DNA of 64,000 nucleotides from Pseudoalteromonas luteoviolacea DSM 6061 (GCF_001625655.1 NZ_AUYB01000102.1:62001-126000), one strand, 5' to 3'. Counted from the first letter of the stretch, positions 27,701 through 37,088 are shown. A program made the numbers and translations. The notes: generated by a model from the letters alone, not told the origin.

Positions 27701-28778
27701 CAAAACAGCCTCTGAGTCAGAAACAACCGAGTTTAATCAAGAGAGAGTATTGCTGGTAGAAGACAACAGTACCAACCAAGAGATCGCCAATGAAATGCTT
27801 TGCTCGTTAAACTTGTCTGTAAAAATCGCGGACAACGGCCAAATCGCTGTGGATATGGTTAATAGCGAGCCTTTCGATATCGTACTAATGGACATACAAA
27901 TGCCAGTTATGGACGGCTACTCTGCGGCAAAAGCCATTAGAAGCAATAGTCAGTTTGATAAACTTCCGATCGTCGCTATGACAGCCAATGTGATGAAAGA
28001 AGACCTAGAAAAATGTGAACAAGCAGGTATGGATGGCCATATCGGCAAGCCAATCAACTTCACTCAAATGGCACAGACTATCAGGGCACACCTTGCCACT
28101 GAGCGAGGCAAACATCAAAACGAAACAAGCTCAAATGGAATTTCAAAGACTGTGACAGAGGAGTCTCCTAACGATGCGCCAGAGCAGAGTAAAACTCAAG
28201 AACTTAAAGGCGTCAATGTAGAGTGTGCGATCAAAAGGCTAGGCGGTAATGAAAAAGCATTTTGGAATATTATTAAAAAGTTCGCTAGAAACCAAATTGA
28301 AGAAACAATAAACCTAAGTCAGGCATTGGTCATTGGCGATTTAGAGCATGCGGAGAGGATTGCTCACTCTCTCAAAGGGGCCAGTGCCAATTTGTGTATT
28401 GATGAACTTTCAAAACAAGCCTCTGACATTGAGTCAGCCATATCAAAAGGAGAGAAAGTAGCATCACAAGACGTTGAAATCATGACGCAGTATTTACGTG
28501 AACTCCATCAGGCACTCTCTGAAGTACAACAAGATACACCTCCTCCAGAGCAAGTATCCTCTAACGTTGTACCTTTAAACATTTCTCGAAGTGACTTTAT
28601 TGAATTAGAAGAGCTGCTGCTGGCTTGCGATACGCAATCAGTAGACAAAGTGCATGAACTAAAAGCGAAACATAAGATCAGCGAAGAAACCTGTAATCAG
28701 CTTATTGAGCTCATAGAGGACTTTGAATTTGATCAAGCTCGAGATGTTATCTCACAATTGCTCAATCAATCAGCTTAA
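24759..28778 (+). CDS. Hybrid sensor histidine kinase with GAF, PAS, two receivers and Hpt
   Basis: A 1339-residue phosphorelay sensor. The order is: transmembrane helix (about 8-28), periplasmic sensor of about 200 residues, second helix (about 228-250), HAMP, GAF (about 320-455), PAS (about 470-595), HisKA with MSHEIRTPMNA (His617), HATPase with NAIKFTEQG, DTGIGM and GGTGLGL, receiver 1 with MDWKMP (Asp903), receiver 2 with MDIQMP (Asp1045), and Hpt with AHSLKGASANL (His1203). This is a BarA/TorS-like arrangement. It is divergent from the HD-GYP and GAF-like response regulators across 91 bases, so those are its likely partners. The sensed signal is unknown. Confidence 0.93.
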   Translation: MKSLRISFFITFSIMLLVSIGIGLMSYYVKTEVSELSEKQTQLFKLTELAHELKLSSDNLTNFARAYAVTGNDKWQQLFSYTLLVRDGKVRADNANTYDYWDSLAAPHSNLPPIVRVNDGHNIIERFQQLGAQDFELLQMQNALSTSNGLVSLERRAFNSIEGIHKDEYGNWVKDAAPDLISAQKILFSDNYLIEKSKIMSAIGEAHRAITTRINTELENHQNSLSNAYLLRNIFNLVLLVNIALSFYLLWRLYINPVASIQKQVVTNVEQGNYNFTLDESVKGDLSDLSKSMNKLLGDLSEQLEFNTIMKDFGLALRGKKNPHELGEELLQFLEQRLSVPLLGLYVFEEQKVLNRVAGTGYSSSAARTYSNYDSIHFHVLSTQKPYSMKFEKDQYAIELNGEKLSICELYYFPLVVSNDSIGLLELGSLVALTDQDYKWIKSVINDLAVSLQLTQNIDLQSKAEKRIVEQLELNKKILDAIPSPMYYKNSAGKYLGVNSVFHQYFGTFDADVLDATAEDIFNYEIAQVFEQSHQDLLTGKSNQHYEITIQNSENIPRNFIVYEAVFTNAENELAGVVGLLLDVTERKQMELELRLAKDRADEMSTAKGEFLANMSHEIRTPMNAIIGMSHLALRTELSPQQSGYVNKIDQAAKSLLGIINDILDFSKIESGKLEVEQIDFSLQEVLDNVVNINVIRMQEKGLEMLLDIAPDVPISLVGDPLRLGQVLINLCGNAIKFTEQGEITISVTTIEQQENTATLKFSVKDTGIGMTQAQQDKLFQAFSQADGSITRKYGGTGLGLSISKKLVELMDGTIGVNSEEGNGSEFYFTTRCGLQSAKLTNVICPDSQLAGKRVLVVDDNESARSILTNLLKAMKFNVTCSASGAGAIELVQASEYDIIFMDWKMPHMSGIDAIKHIKSLELEIEPKYILVTAYGTDIGMNAEIHDLIDAIILKPVNASVLLDAIMESFELTPQDSKDIVKTASESETTEFNQERVLLVEDNSTNQEIANEMLCSLNLSVKIADNGQIAVDMVNSEPFDIVLMDIQMPVMDGYSAAKAIRSNSQFDKLPIVAMTANVMKEDLEKCEQAGMDGHIGKPINFTQMAQTIRAHLATERGKHQNETSSNGISKTVTEESPNDAPEQSKTQELKGVNVECAIKRLGGNEKAFWNIIKKFARNQIEETINLSQALVIGDLEHAERIAHSLKGASANLCIDELSKQASDIESAISKGEKVASQDVEIMTQYLRELHQALSEVQQDTPPPEQVSSNVVPLNISRSDFIELEELLLACDTQSVDKVHELKAKHKISEETCNQLIELIEDFEFDQARDVISQLLNQSA

Positions 28779-29251
28779 AGGTTAACCACAGTGAATACAG
28801 TAACTATTAACACATACAATGCAGTCAGTCAGAAAAGTGTCTCTGGCTAAAATTAATTACTTTTGACAAGACATGGTAACCAATTGGGCGCCAAATAAAG
28901 CTCAAAACCGCCAAAACAAATATGCTCACTATTGTTCTCATCACTTCACAAATGGTGAGATAAACAGCTTGCTATTCCAACAAAAAATTGGAAAGCTCAC
29001 TTCTCAAGTACAATTACTATAAACGCAATAGTCTAAATTGAACGCGCCTTAACTGCTTACGCTTCTAACACACCAACTGAAAGTAATAAAAAACAACTAA
29101 CTAAGTGTTTCTAAATTTAAAGTTTAACCACTCCAAAATTTACAAAAGTTCAAAGATTTAAAACCATAAATAAAACAATATAAATAATTTAATTTTACAT
29201 TAAAAAACCGCTAGCCACGCAACCAAAAAACACTTTATAACTATTATTACA
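28779..29251. other. Intergenic stretch without a supported gene
   Basis: 473 bases between the end of the hybrid kinase gene and the end of a GNAT gene on the other strand. It is strongly AT-rich, especially 29040-29230. A 49-codon frame at 28873-29022 has no ribosome site or recognisable sequence. I see no RNA gene, repeat or clear terminator. Confidence 0.6.
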
Positions 29252-29734
29252 CTAACTGTTTACATAAACATAATTTAAAATAGTGGCTCCTGCGAAATCA
29301 AACTTAAATTCGCCAACTTGTTTAAAACCTAAGCGCTGATAAAATACGTTGGATTTATTTTCTGCCCAAGTATATAACCAAAACGGATTGCCACAGTGTT
29401 GCTCAATTGCTTTTATCAATGCCTTGCCAATTCCTTTGCCTTGAAAATGGCTATGAACATAGAGCTTTTCTAGTTCATACCCGTTACTTGGCTCATCATA
29501 AAAAGAGTCTAAATTAGCGATTGCAAAGCCGAGAATAGCGCCTGTTTTCTCATATACCAGCACATGATAGTGCTCACAAGCGAGCAATGTTTCAAAGTAC
29601 TCTTTAGTAAATTGAGTGATGGCAAAGTCAGCATACTCTTTACGCATACCGTCAACGGTATAAGTATTTAGCCACACATGTAACGCGAGTGCAGCTAAAC
29701 TTGCGACATCTTTTGTATTTGCTTCTCTTATCAT
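29252..29734 (-). CDS. GNAT family N-acetyltransferase
   Basis: A 160-residue acetyltransferase of the GNAT superfamily, using acetyl-CoA to acetylate an unknown amine. The acetyl-CoA-binding motif is seen in LEKLYVHSHFQGKGIGKAL, followed by the C-terminal motif NKSNVFYQRLGFKQVGE. Its length is standard and it begins directly with MIREANTKDVASL, typical of the family. It stands alone. Confidence 0.85.
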   Translation of the reverse strand: MIREANTKDVASLAALALHVWLNTYTVDGMRKEYADFAITQFTKEYFETLLACEHYHVLVYEKTGAILGFAIANLDSFYDEPSNGYELEKLYVHSHFQGKGIGKALIKAIEQHCGNPFWLYTWAENKSNVFYQRLGFKQVGEFKFDFAGATILNYVYVNS

Positions 29735-30534
29735 ATGATTGACACCAATGTGTTTTTCTCTTGAGCTAGCTTATGCACTAACCCACTACTTTTCTGTTAT
29801 TCGTGTATGTTGTAGTGCGCTCGGTTAAATATAGACCTATTGTCTAACAGATCCTGATTTACATAACGATTCTGCAAGTGCCGCTATTCCAAATAGCTTG
29901 CTATCACTTCTTTGAGTCTTCAATACCTCTTCGTAGCCAACTTTTATCTACTGATGTTCAAGCAGTACGGAGTGGCTCAAGGCTTATGCAAAACACTGAC
30001 ATTTGCCAGTTGAGAATTTCGATTTACTACTTTGGGACAAAGCATAATTCATTGCTTAAACTGCAAAGTTTTTTTGCCAATCGCTCACGCCAGCAGATAT
30101 ACCAGACACCATCGCGGCAGTGGAGGACTCACCTCAAATTCTAGGGGCTTCAATACAATGCCGTTTACATTCATATACTTTAGGGCGATCTTTCGAGGCG
30201 GCACGAGTACAAACCCAGAAAAACATTTCTATACATGATCATGGTAATGAGTGTATGACGACTCAAACATCGTGGCTCTGCATGAAACGCTGAACGCTAT
30301 AATATACGCCTTCTGTTCGATATTTATAGTAATGCATCGACTTTAAAAGGCTCAACTTTAAACAATAACCTTCTAAAAAATATAGATATTTAAAGTCACC
30401 ACTCTTGATGAAAAGAATTACATTTTTAGGCGTTCCGCCGACCATGTGTACAATTTTGGTAAAAAGTGAAATCGCGCTTAATCTATAATTTTAGGATTAG
30501 TTTGGTACATGAAGGTGACGAGTGCAGCAAAGCC
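29735..30534. other. 800-base gene-poor stretch, possibly decayed sequence
   Basis: No supported gene. Short open frames on both strands lack ribosome sites and family features. Its base composition between 29870 and 30240 is more balanced than in typical spacers here, and the minus strand carries fragments such as SISAGVSDWQKNF-like pieces broken by stops, which could be a degraded gene. I cannot identify the parent. A 60-codon minus-strand frame at 30263-30445 also lacks support. Confidence 0.5.
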
Positions 30535-31431
30535 TTAAAGCGCTTTATTGCCTTCAAATAAGTAATTGAGCCAACGAATGTCCTCCTCTCCCAAGCAGGC
30601 ATCTGGATATTGTTTTGGATCCGCAATAACCTCTTGATATACATGTTCCAACGCCTCGATAGTTAAGCACTGCCAGGCTTCTTTCTCCCAGTCAGCTAGC
30701 TGAGAAACATCGCTATCTAGTAGCGGATCATACTGACTTTCATCGGTTCTCAATGCGAGATCTAAACGTTGCAAAACAGGGTTCATAAACTTCACTGTTT
30801 GCGCTTCGCTAAACTCTTGCTGTATTTTATCCTGTGCTTCTTTTACCTGGTCTTCAAGCTCTTTTTGAGTGCGCTTTTCAGCCAGCGGCCGCAAGCCATG
30901 TTTGTTCAGTAAACCTGTGACACTAGGCAAAATCGCCTTTGCGGTAATAGCTGCACCTACAACCGGGTTAACTAAAGCAGACAAGCTGCCTACCAACATC
31001 ATTCCATACGTCAATTTAGTGTCTAAAGCATCAATATCATTGGCTAGTTGCTCTAAGCGGCTCACCTTTCCAGCATTATCTTGTGTTACTAATATTTCCG
31101 CTTGCTCCAACAAGATGTGCTCCAATAAAGACTCAGTGTGCTCATTGAAAAAGTGAAAAACACGCCGTTTAGGCAAGCTGTTTATTTCAGGTGCGCCACA
31201 GGGCAAACTCCGTATAGTGTGTAACGCAACTTTGTATTGAGATGATGCAAAAGGAATTACAAAATAATGCTTTTCGTCGAAGACAGCTTGCTTTGATTCA
31301 CTTTGAGAGGCAAATAGCGGCAGCCCTTCTAGGGCGCCGCGAAAAATGGTCAACTTATCACTTACATTGGATGAAAGTTTATTTGGTAAGGACTTAAATA
31401 CTTGTAGTTTATGTAAAAGGCTTTCTTTCAT
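30535..31431 (-). CDS. Conserved-looking hypothetical protein with a hydrophobic hairpin
   Basis: A 298-residue protein. A hydrophobic pair of segments (residues about 145-185, LTYGMMLVGSLSALVNPVVG then AITAKAILPSVTGLL) is flanked by charged coiled stretches (ELEDQVKEAQDKIQQEF). The N-terminal part may be a small globular domain. I do not recognise the family. The ATG at 31431 fits, but no strong ribosome site is seen. A membrane-associated cytoplasmic protein is a guess from the sequence alone. Confidence 0.7.
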   Translation of the reverse strand: MKESLLHKLQVFKSLPNKLSSNVSDKLTIFRGALEGLPLFASQSESKQAVFDEKHYFVIPFASSQYKVALHTIRSLPCGAPEINSLPKRRVFHFFNEHTESLLEHILLEQAEILVTQDNAGKVSRLEQLANDIDALDTKLTYGMMLVGSLSALVNPVVGAAITAKAILPSVTGLLNKHGLRPLAEKRTQKELEDQVKEAQDKIQQEFSEAQTVKFMNPVLQRLDLALRTDESQYDPLLDSDVSQLADWEKEAWQCLTIEALEHVYQEVIADPKQYPDACLGEEDIRWLNYLFEGNKAL

Positions 31432-31481
31432 TGAGCTGACTAACTATTAATTGCTTGTCCTGTTTTACACTACTACAGAAG

Positions 31482-31766
31482 TCACAATAAGTAATCTAAT
31501 TCCTTTGCTGTTTTTGAGGGCACAAATTCTGTAATTTGGTATTCGGCAATACCCGTCTTGAAGAATGGGTCTTCACTTAACACAACTTCCAATTGCTCTT
31601 TAGAGGTAGAAGTCGCTAAGATTACCCCACCCGTTCTAGGTTCTGTACGGCCAGACATTAAAAAAACACCATCGTCGTAACACTTGTCCAAATATTCAAC
31701 GTGCAAGGGTAAATACTTATCAACTTCTGATAAACCAACTAAATAACTTAGCGTGACGATAAACAT
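31482..31766 (-). CDS. YciI-like protein
   Basis: A 94-residue ferredoxin-like-fold protein of the YciI family (dimeric alpha-beta barrel). The start MFIVTLSYLVGLSEVDKYL is typical, as are HVEYLDKCYDDGVFLMSGRT and the end region DPFFKTGIAEYQITEF. Function in the family is poorly defined. AAAAAGGAACTGGC stands before the ATG, a good ribosome site. It lies 50 bases upstream of the hypothetical gene on the same strand, so they may be co-transcribed. Confidence 0.85.
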   Translation of the reverse strand: MFIVTLSYLVGLSEVDKYLPLHVEYLDKCYDDGVFLMSGRTEPRTGGVILATSTSKEQLEVVLSEDPFFKTGIAEYQITEFVPSKTAKELDYLL

Positions 31767-31987
31767 GCCAGTTCCTTTTTATAATATTTGATATGCGTTC
31801 AATGCTTAATCAAAATACTCATTAACTTCATTAATATAATGAATATACCTATTTCGATTCTTTTAATAATGTATCAGCCAAAAAGGTACATGTATATAGA
31901 TACTCACATTTACTTACAACTTGATTAACATCGCAGTTGTTAATCAAATGCAGCCAACCTGCGACAATTTGTCACATGCCAATCCAT

Positions 31988-32041
31988 TTGAACGTTACAT
32001 ATAATGCATCCATTATCCTTAATATAATAATAATCATATGC
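31988..32041 (+). promoter_or_regulatory. Promoter and Fur box of the PepSY/TonB receptor operon
   Basis: TTGAAC (31988-31993) and CATTAT (32011-32016) are separated by 17 bases, a reasonable sigma-70 promoter. The Fur-like 19-mer at 32023-32041 matches GATAATGATAATCATTATC at 14 positions, and covers the likely transcription start and the start codon at 32038. This would let Fur-Fe block transcription. The match and spacing are seen; binding is inferred. Confidence 0.6.
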
Positions 32042-33489
32042 TAAAACGGTTACTTACATGGCATAGACGCATCGCCCTGTTCTGTTTGTTACCCTTCGTA
32101 ATATGGGCGCTTTCTGGCTTACTGCACCCTATCATGTCGCACTTCGCGAAGGCGCCAAGGATCAATGCAGCGCCTGTTCAGGTTAATACGCAATATTTAC
32201 AAATTTATGCACAGTTAAAAGATCTGCTGCATAAGGCGCGCATAGAACATTTTAGTCATGCAAGCCTAATACAATATGATGGGCGCTATTACTACCAGAT
32301 TAGGGAAGTTAAGCTTAATGAGCTACAAGTCCACTATTTGCCCGTTGATGGGCAAGTATCAAATCTAACTGACCAACAATATGCACGTGCTCTCGCTAGC
32401 CAATGGTCTGAGAAAAATATAATTGATTCAAAGTTAGTTACACAGTTTAGCCCCGCTTATCCAGAAATAAATCGCGTGCTACCGGTATATCGATTTTCGC
32501 TAGAAGATGGCAACTTCTTATATATTGACACCCTTGGTAAAAGAATTACCGCACACAACACACCATTACGTGAATCACTGTCTTTCTGGTTTAAACATCT
32601 TCACACTTGGCAGTTTATTGGCGACCGTCATAGCCCTTGGCGCATTCTTCCGATGCTGTTACTCAGCGGCGCATTATTAGTCATGGCAATTCTCGGGCTT
32701 TTCGCATACAGCCTACTTTGGCCCCGCATTAAATCAACACGCTTAAATAATCATGCAATACACCGAGGTGCAGGGTTGGCTCTCAGTTTGTGCTTGTTGG
32801 GCTTCGCAACCAGTAGCATGCATATATTAATAGATAAGTTTTATCCACAAACGTTTAGGCAAACCGTACCTGACAACACCCTTTACACCCACGCGTTAAA
32901 TCATGACCCTGTAAAGGCACTGATTCAATCCGGTGGAGATAACTTTCAGCTGGTTGCTATCGATGACGAAATTTATAGCCAAGTCGTCTCCTATGAAAAG
33001 CGAAATATGCAATTTTCATATTGGCAACAGAGGCCTACCAACATAAATAATCAATTACTCGCTGAGCATATATTACATGCGCAGCTGAACGTTCAAGGTC
33101 AGGTCAATCACGCCGATAAAATTGATAAATTCGGTCCAACTTACGGCTTTATCAACAAGCGCCTACCCGTTATCCAACTCAGGTTTGAGCATAATCCGAG
33201 CACACTTTACAGTGTCGAACCACACACCGGTTATATAGCGGCAGTAGACAATACATGGCAAAACGCCCGAAGCTGGCACTTTGGCTACTTGCATAAATAC
33301 CACTTTCTAAATCCAATCGGCAAAGGTCCACGTGACATTATTATCGCAATTATTTGTCTTGGATTAGTATCCGTTGCCATACTAGGCACTAGTTTATACT
33401 TAGCTAGAACATTTCGTCAGCGACGAGCAAAGCAGCAACGTGATTTAAATAACAATGAATTACTAAAAATAACTAAGGAACAAGCATAA
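32038..33489 (+). CDS. PepSY-domain transmembrane protein
   Basis: A 483-residue inner-membrane protein beginning MLKRLLTWHRRIALFCLLPF, the classic opening of PepSY-associated TM (PiuB-like) proteins that accompany siderophore receptors and are thought to act in iron reduction or release. Four hydrophobic helices are seen (about 14-34, 205-230, 243-268, 435-460), with HxxH-type His residues near them (FKHLHTWQFIGDRHSPW). No Shine-Dalgarno sequence precedes the ATG and the predicted leader is short. The stop overlaps the ATG of the TonB receptor by one base. Confidence 0.85.
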   Translation: MLKRLLTWHRRIALFCLLPFVIWALSGLLHPIMSHFAKAPRINAAPVQVNTQYLQIYAQLKDLLHKARIEHFSHASLIQYDGRYYYQIREVKLNELQVHYLPVDGQVSNLTDQQYARALASQWSEKNIIDSKLVTQFSPAYPEINRVLPVYRFSLEDGNFLYIDTLGKRITAHNTPLRESLSFWFKHLHTWQFIGDRHSPWRILPMLLLSGALLVMAILGLFAYSLLWPRIKSTRLNNHAIHRGAGLALSLCLLGFATSSMHILIDKFYPQTFRQTVPDNTLYTHALNHDPVKALIQSGGDNFQLVAIDDEIYSQVVSYEKRNMQFSYWQQRPTNINNQLLAEHILHAQLNVQGQVNHADKIDKFGPTYGFINKRLPVIQLRFEHNPSTLYSVEPHTGYIAAVDNTWQNARSWHFGYLHKYHFLNPIGKGPRDIIIAIICLGLVSVAILGTSLYLARTFRQRRAKQQRDLNNNELLKITKEQA

Positions 33490-35588
33490 TGAAATCAGGC
33501 TTTTCTTATTCACTGATTACCATTGCACTTTTACAAGCAGACATGGCCAACGCACAACAAGCTGCAACAGATGATATAGAACAGATCACGGTTACAGCTA
33601 GTCGTACGGCCAAAGCCAATACTGACCTCGCACTAAGCGTTGGTAGCGTATCAGAAGAAGTGATAAGAAATGACAATGCACAACATGTTTCCGAGTCTTT
33701 GGAAACAATCTCGGGCGTATTGCTAAACCAGCTCTCGGGTGGTCAAGGCCATAACGCCGCGATCCGTATGCCCATTAACTATGGTGGCTATACCCTTTAC
33801 CTTCAGGACAACGTGCCACTGCAATCTGCAGCTTTCTACAACCACAATGCACTTTGGTGGGCTAGCACAAACTCGTCGACCTCAAGATTAGAAGTCATCA
33901 AAGGTGCGGGTACCAGTCTATATGGCTCAGGAGCTGTCGCGGCAACGGTAAACGTACTTTCAACACCCGTCAATACGAGTAGTAATGAACTCGCCACTAC
34001 ATTTGGAGAAAATGGCTACCAGAAATTTAATGGTGCGCTAGTCCATAAAATGTCAGATAAAAATGGAGTTAGAATCTCAGCGGCACACCTAGACAATGAT
34101 GGCTGGCGGACTCACAGTAGCGTCAAAAAGTCTGAATTCAATGTGCTTCATGAGTTGACCATTGATGACAAGCAAAGCCTCAAAACAAGCTTAATTGCAT
34201 CGACTCTCGACCAACAGATGCTTGATGCATTGACCAGTGATGAATTTACAGCCGACCCGACTCAATCCGGCCTGTCACAGAACGTCTTAGATATTGATCC
34301 CCGTCGAGACACCAATTACGTACGCTTGAGCTCTGAATACCAGTATGAAGGCCAAGGTTTTTATGCCTCTGTCATACCCTATCTGCGCTACAGAAGTAAT
34401 GATTATATCGCCACATGGCAGCCAAATATGCCCAATGTTGAGTCGAGTGTGAGATCAATTGGCTTATTAGCTTTAAGTAACTTTGAACATAGCAGTGACT
34501 TTGAAACCACGGTGGGTATCGATATCGAGCGGTCTGAGGGTGAAGCGTACTCGTATCAGCCAACCACTATCACCACATCTGGTCGCTCAAGAAGAACTTT
34601 TCCCAAAGGGCATATTTTCTATAATGATACCACCCGCTACACGGGTATTTCTCCGTATGTTCAGCACATTGGCCAGCTTAGTGACCAATTAAGTTACGCC
34701 GTTGGACTGCGCTATGATCATAACGAATATGATTTTGACAACCACTTGCCGACATATGACGACGACGGATTTAATAATCGTTCAATACCGAGCCGCAGTG
34801 ACACCTTTGAACACTTTAGTCCTAAAGCCAGTTTGAATTACAAGCTTCAGGACCATGCAAGTGTATATGTGCGTTATGCAAGTGCTATTCGCCTTCCTAC
34901 CGCCTCAGAAATGTATCACCTTAAAACTAAGGAAACCAGCTCTCAACTGGACTCTCTCAGTGAAGAGACATCCGACACCTATGAGATAGGTTACAAAACC
35001 AACTTAGACAAACTCTCGGTTGAGGTCGCCTATTATGTAATGGACGTTAAAGATGCCATTGTAACTGCTTATGATGATCTTGGTGCTAGCTACAGAACTA
35101 ACGCTGGCGAAGTGAAGCATCAAGGGTTCGAGTTTGGTGCAAACTATACCTTTAGCCCTAACTGGTCGTTAGCGTTAGCTTACAGTCAATCAAACCACGA
35201 GTTTGGGCACTATATTCAAGATCAAAACCGACAAGACAGAGACGAAAAAAACCTAACGGGTAATAGCTTACAGATGGCGCCAGAGTATGTCGCAAACTTA
35301 AGAGTGAATCACAATAGCTCACTACTTGAGGGACTACAAATCACAGCTGAGCTCAAAAGCATCGGCGATTACTGGATGGATGCCGAAAATTCCGAAAAGT
35401 ACAATGGCTACACGATTGCAAACTTGAAAGTTAACTATCAATTGTCACAAGCCCTCAAGCTCCATATGCGCCTTGCTAATGTGACAGACAAAAAATACGC
35501 GCTTCAAGCTGAAAAACGTTATGGTAGAGAGCGAATTCAACCCGGTGCGCCAAGAACAGCTTATGTTGGATTAAATTACACTTTCTGA
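33489..35588 (+). CDS. TonB-dependent outer-membrane receptor
   Basis: A 699-residue receptor with a signal peptide (cleavage after NAQ-like residues near 23), a TonB box region (DDIEQITVTASRTAK), a plug domain with RLEVIKGAGTSLYGSGAVAATVNV, and a beta-barrel ending in an aromatic residue (AYVGLNYTF). It is translationally linked to the PepSY gene and sits behind a Fur-like box, so it most likely imports a ferric siderophore or similar iron chelate. The ligand is unknown. A good terminator follows. Confidence 0.92.
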   Translation: MKSGFSYSLITIALLQADMANAQQAATDDIEQITVTASRTAKANTDLALSVGSVSEEVIRNDNAQHVSESLETISGVLLNQLSGGQGHNAAIRMPINYGGYTLYLQDNVPLQSAAFYNHNALWWASTNSSTSRLEVIKGAGTSLYGSGAVAATVNVLSTPVNTSSNELATTFGENGYQKFNGALVHKMSDKNGVRISAAHLDNDGWRTHSSVKKSEFNVLHELTIDDKQSLKTSLIASTLDQQMLDALTSDEFTADPTQSGLSQNVLDIDPRRDTNYVRLSSEYQYEGQGFYASVIPYLRYRSNDYIATWQPNMPNVESSVRSIGLLALSNFEHSSDFETTVGIDIERSEGEAYSYQPTTITTSGRSRRTFPKGHIFYNDTTRYTGISPYVQHIGQLSDQLSYAVGLRYDHNEYDFDNHLPTYDDDGFNNRSIPSRSDTFEHFSPKASLNYKLQDHASVYVRYASAIRLPTASEMYHLKTKETSSQLDSLSEETSDTYEIGYKTNLDKLSVEVAYYVMDVKDAIVTAYDDLGASYRTNAGEVKHQGFEFGANYTFSPNWSLALAYSQSNHEFGHYIQDQNRQDRDEKNLTGNSLQMAPEYVANLRVNHNSSLLEGLQITAELKSIGDYWMDAENSEKYNGYTIANLKVNYQLSQALKLHMRLANVTDKKYALQAEKRYGRERIQPGAPRTAYVGLNYTF

Positions 35589-35642
35589 CCTAAATTAAGG
35601 TTTGCAATTTAATTTGGCTTGGTCAGACACAACCAACCTATT

Positions 35643-35680
35643 GTGATATCGGCTTAATATAGTGTCGATATCACTTTTTT
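35643..35680 (+). terminator. Terminator of the PepSY/TonB receptor operon
   Basis: GTGATATCG (35643-35651) pairs perfectly with CGATATCAC (35666-35674), followed by six T residues. Confidence 0.9.
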
Positions 35681-35770
35681 GTTCAACTTACCCATTTCTT
35701 TGTCACTGCATCATAATTCTGTTTGACTTATTGTCGTCATCAAATCGTCATCAACTCTGTGCTCTAATAA

Positions 35771-35784
35771 CTGGTATAGACCAG
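35771..35784. promoter_or_regulatory. Operator palindrome before phnW
   Basis: CTGGTATAGACCAG is a near-perfect palindrome 13 bases before the phnW start codon. It differs by one base in its core from the perfect TGGTCTAGACCA upstream of the TonB-receptor operon at 47657. The pattern resembles operators of HutC-subfamily GntR regulators (for example DasR/NagR sites), so the regulator encoded at 40364-41056 is the likely ligand. Confidence 0.75.
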
Positions 35785-35797
35785 ATAGAGAAACATC

Positions 35798-36892
35798 ATG
35801 AACAACGAATATTTACTTTTAACTCCAGGCCCCTTGTCGACTTCCGACTCAGTAAAAGAAGCAATGCTAAAAGATTGGTGTACTTGGGATGATGATTATA
35901 ACGTAGACATCGTGCAAGCCATTCGTAGCGAACTATGCTCACTAGCTACGAAGAGCACTGAATATACCGCAACATTAATGCAAGGAAGCGGCACGAGTAG
36001 TGTCGAGTCAGCAATTGGCACTTTTATACCAAATGGTGGCAAGCTTTTAGTCATCAATAACGGGGCATATGGCGCACGTATAGTTGAAATTGCGCAATAT
36101 CTCGGAATTACATACTCGGAGCTGGGCTTTGCAGAAACTGAATTGCCCGAGGGCCATAAGGTTGAAGCTGCGCTGCTTTCAGATCCAACAATTACTCACG
36201 TTGCAATGGTACACTGCGAGACCACAACCGGTATATTGAACCCAGCAAAAGAAATCGCTGAGCTTGTGCACAAACATAATAAAGTGATGATACTCGATGC
36301 TATGAGTAGTTTTGGCGGGATCCCGTTTGACATAAACGAGTGGCATATTGATGTACTAATAAGCTCTGCCAATAAGTGCATTCAAGGTGTGCCCGGTTTT
36401 GGCTTTGTCATAGCCAAAAAATCACTCATGCACACAGCCAAAGGCAACGCTCGTTCTTTATCTCTTGATTTATACGCACAGTGGCAAACCATGGAACAGC
36501 ACCATGGTAAATGGCGATTTACCTCACCAACCCACGTCGTTAGGGCCTTTGCTCAAGCTTTGACTGAACTTAAACAAGAAGGTGGAATTTCAGCGCGTTT
36601 CCAACGCTATCAAAAAAACCAATCACTATTGGTTATAGGGATGCAAGAGCTTGGCTTTAAGACTTTACTGCCAACGACACTCCAGTCACCTATTATTACC
36701 TCTTTTTATTCTCCAAGCTCACCTGACTATGACTTCAAACGCTTTTACAATCAATTGAAGTCGCTTGGGTACGTGATTTATCCAGGCAAGGTCTCCAATG
36801 CCGACTGCTTTAGAATTGGTAATATCGGTGAAGTAACGCCTCAAGATATCACACAATTGTTGGAAGCGATTGCTCAGGCGAAGTATTGGTAA
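35798..36892 (+). CDS. phnW: 2-aminoethylphosphonate:pyruvate transaminase
   Basis: A PLP enzyme that moves the amino group of 2-aminoethylphosphonate to pyruvate, giving phosphonoacetaldehyde and alanine. The product is 364 residues, as usual for PhnW. It opens with [19 protein letters not shown] and CTWDDDYN, has [18 protein letters not shown] [12 protein letters not shown], the Asp in [11 protein letters not shown], and the PLP Lys in SSANKCIQG (Lys193). It is transcribed alone away from the phosphonate operon, but the operator palindrome in its promoter region ties it to that regulon. Confidence 0.95.
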   Translation: MNNEYLLLTPGPLSTSDSVKEAMLKDWCTWDDDYNVDIVQAIRSELCSLATKSTEYTATLMQGSGTSSVESAIGTFIPNGGKLLVINNGAYGARIVEIAQYLGITYSELGFAETELPEGHKVEAALLSDPTITHVAMVHCETTTGILNPAKEIAELVHKHNKVMILDAMSSFGGIPFDINEWHIDVLISSANKCIQGVPGFGFVIAKKSLMHTAKGNARSLSLDLYAQWQTMEQHHGKWRFTSPTHVVRAFAQALTELKQEGGISARFQRYQKNQSLLVIGMQELGFKTLLPTTLQSPIITSFYSPSSPDYDFKRFYNQLKSLGYVIYPGKVSNADCFRIGNIGEVTPQDITQLLEAIAQAKYW

Positions 36893-37088
36893 TTAAACCC
36901 AAAAAGAGTAATAAATACCTGACTCTACGTCTACCGCAAAATACAACATAAAAAATAGTGAACTAACTACTCGGCAGCTGCTCTTTGAGATATGGAAAGA
37001 GCTAGCTTCTCAGGCTAAAAGACGCAGTCTACATACTTTGAATAGGCCCATACAGTCATTTAAGGGTCATTATTAAGTCGCTGAGTAT

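Noticed and set aside
28873..29022. 49-codon frame beginning MVTNWAPNKAQNRQNK
   Set aside because: No ribosome site, no recognisable sequence and no neighbouring gene link; it could arise by chance in this spacer.
30263..30445. 60-codon minus-strand frame
   Set aside because: Starts with ATG but has no ribosome site and no family features; it overlaps a spacer with possible decayed sequence.
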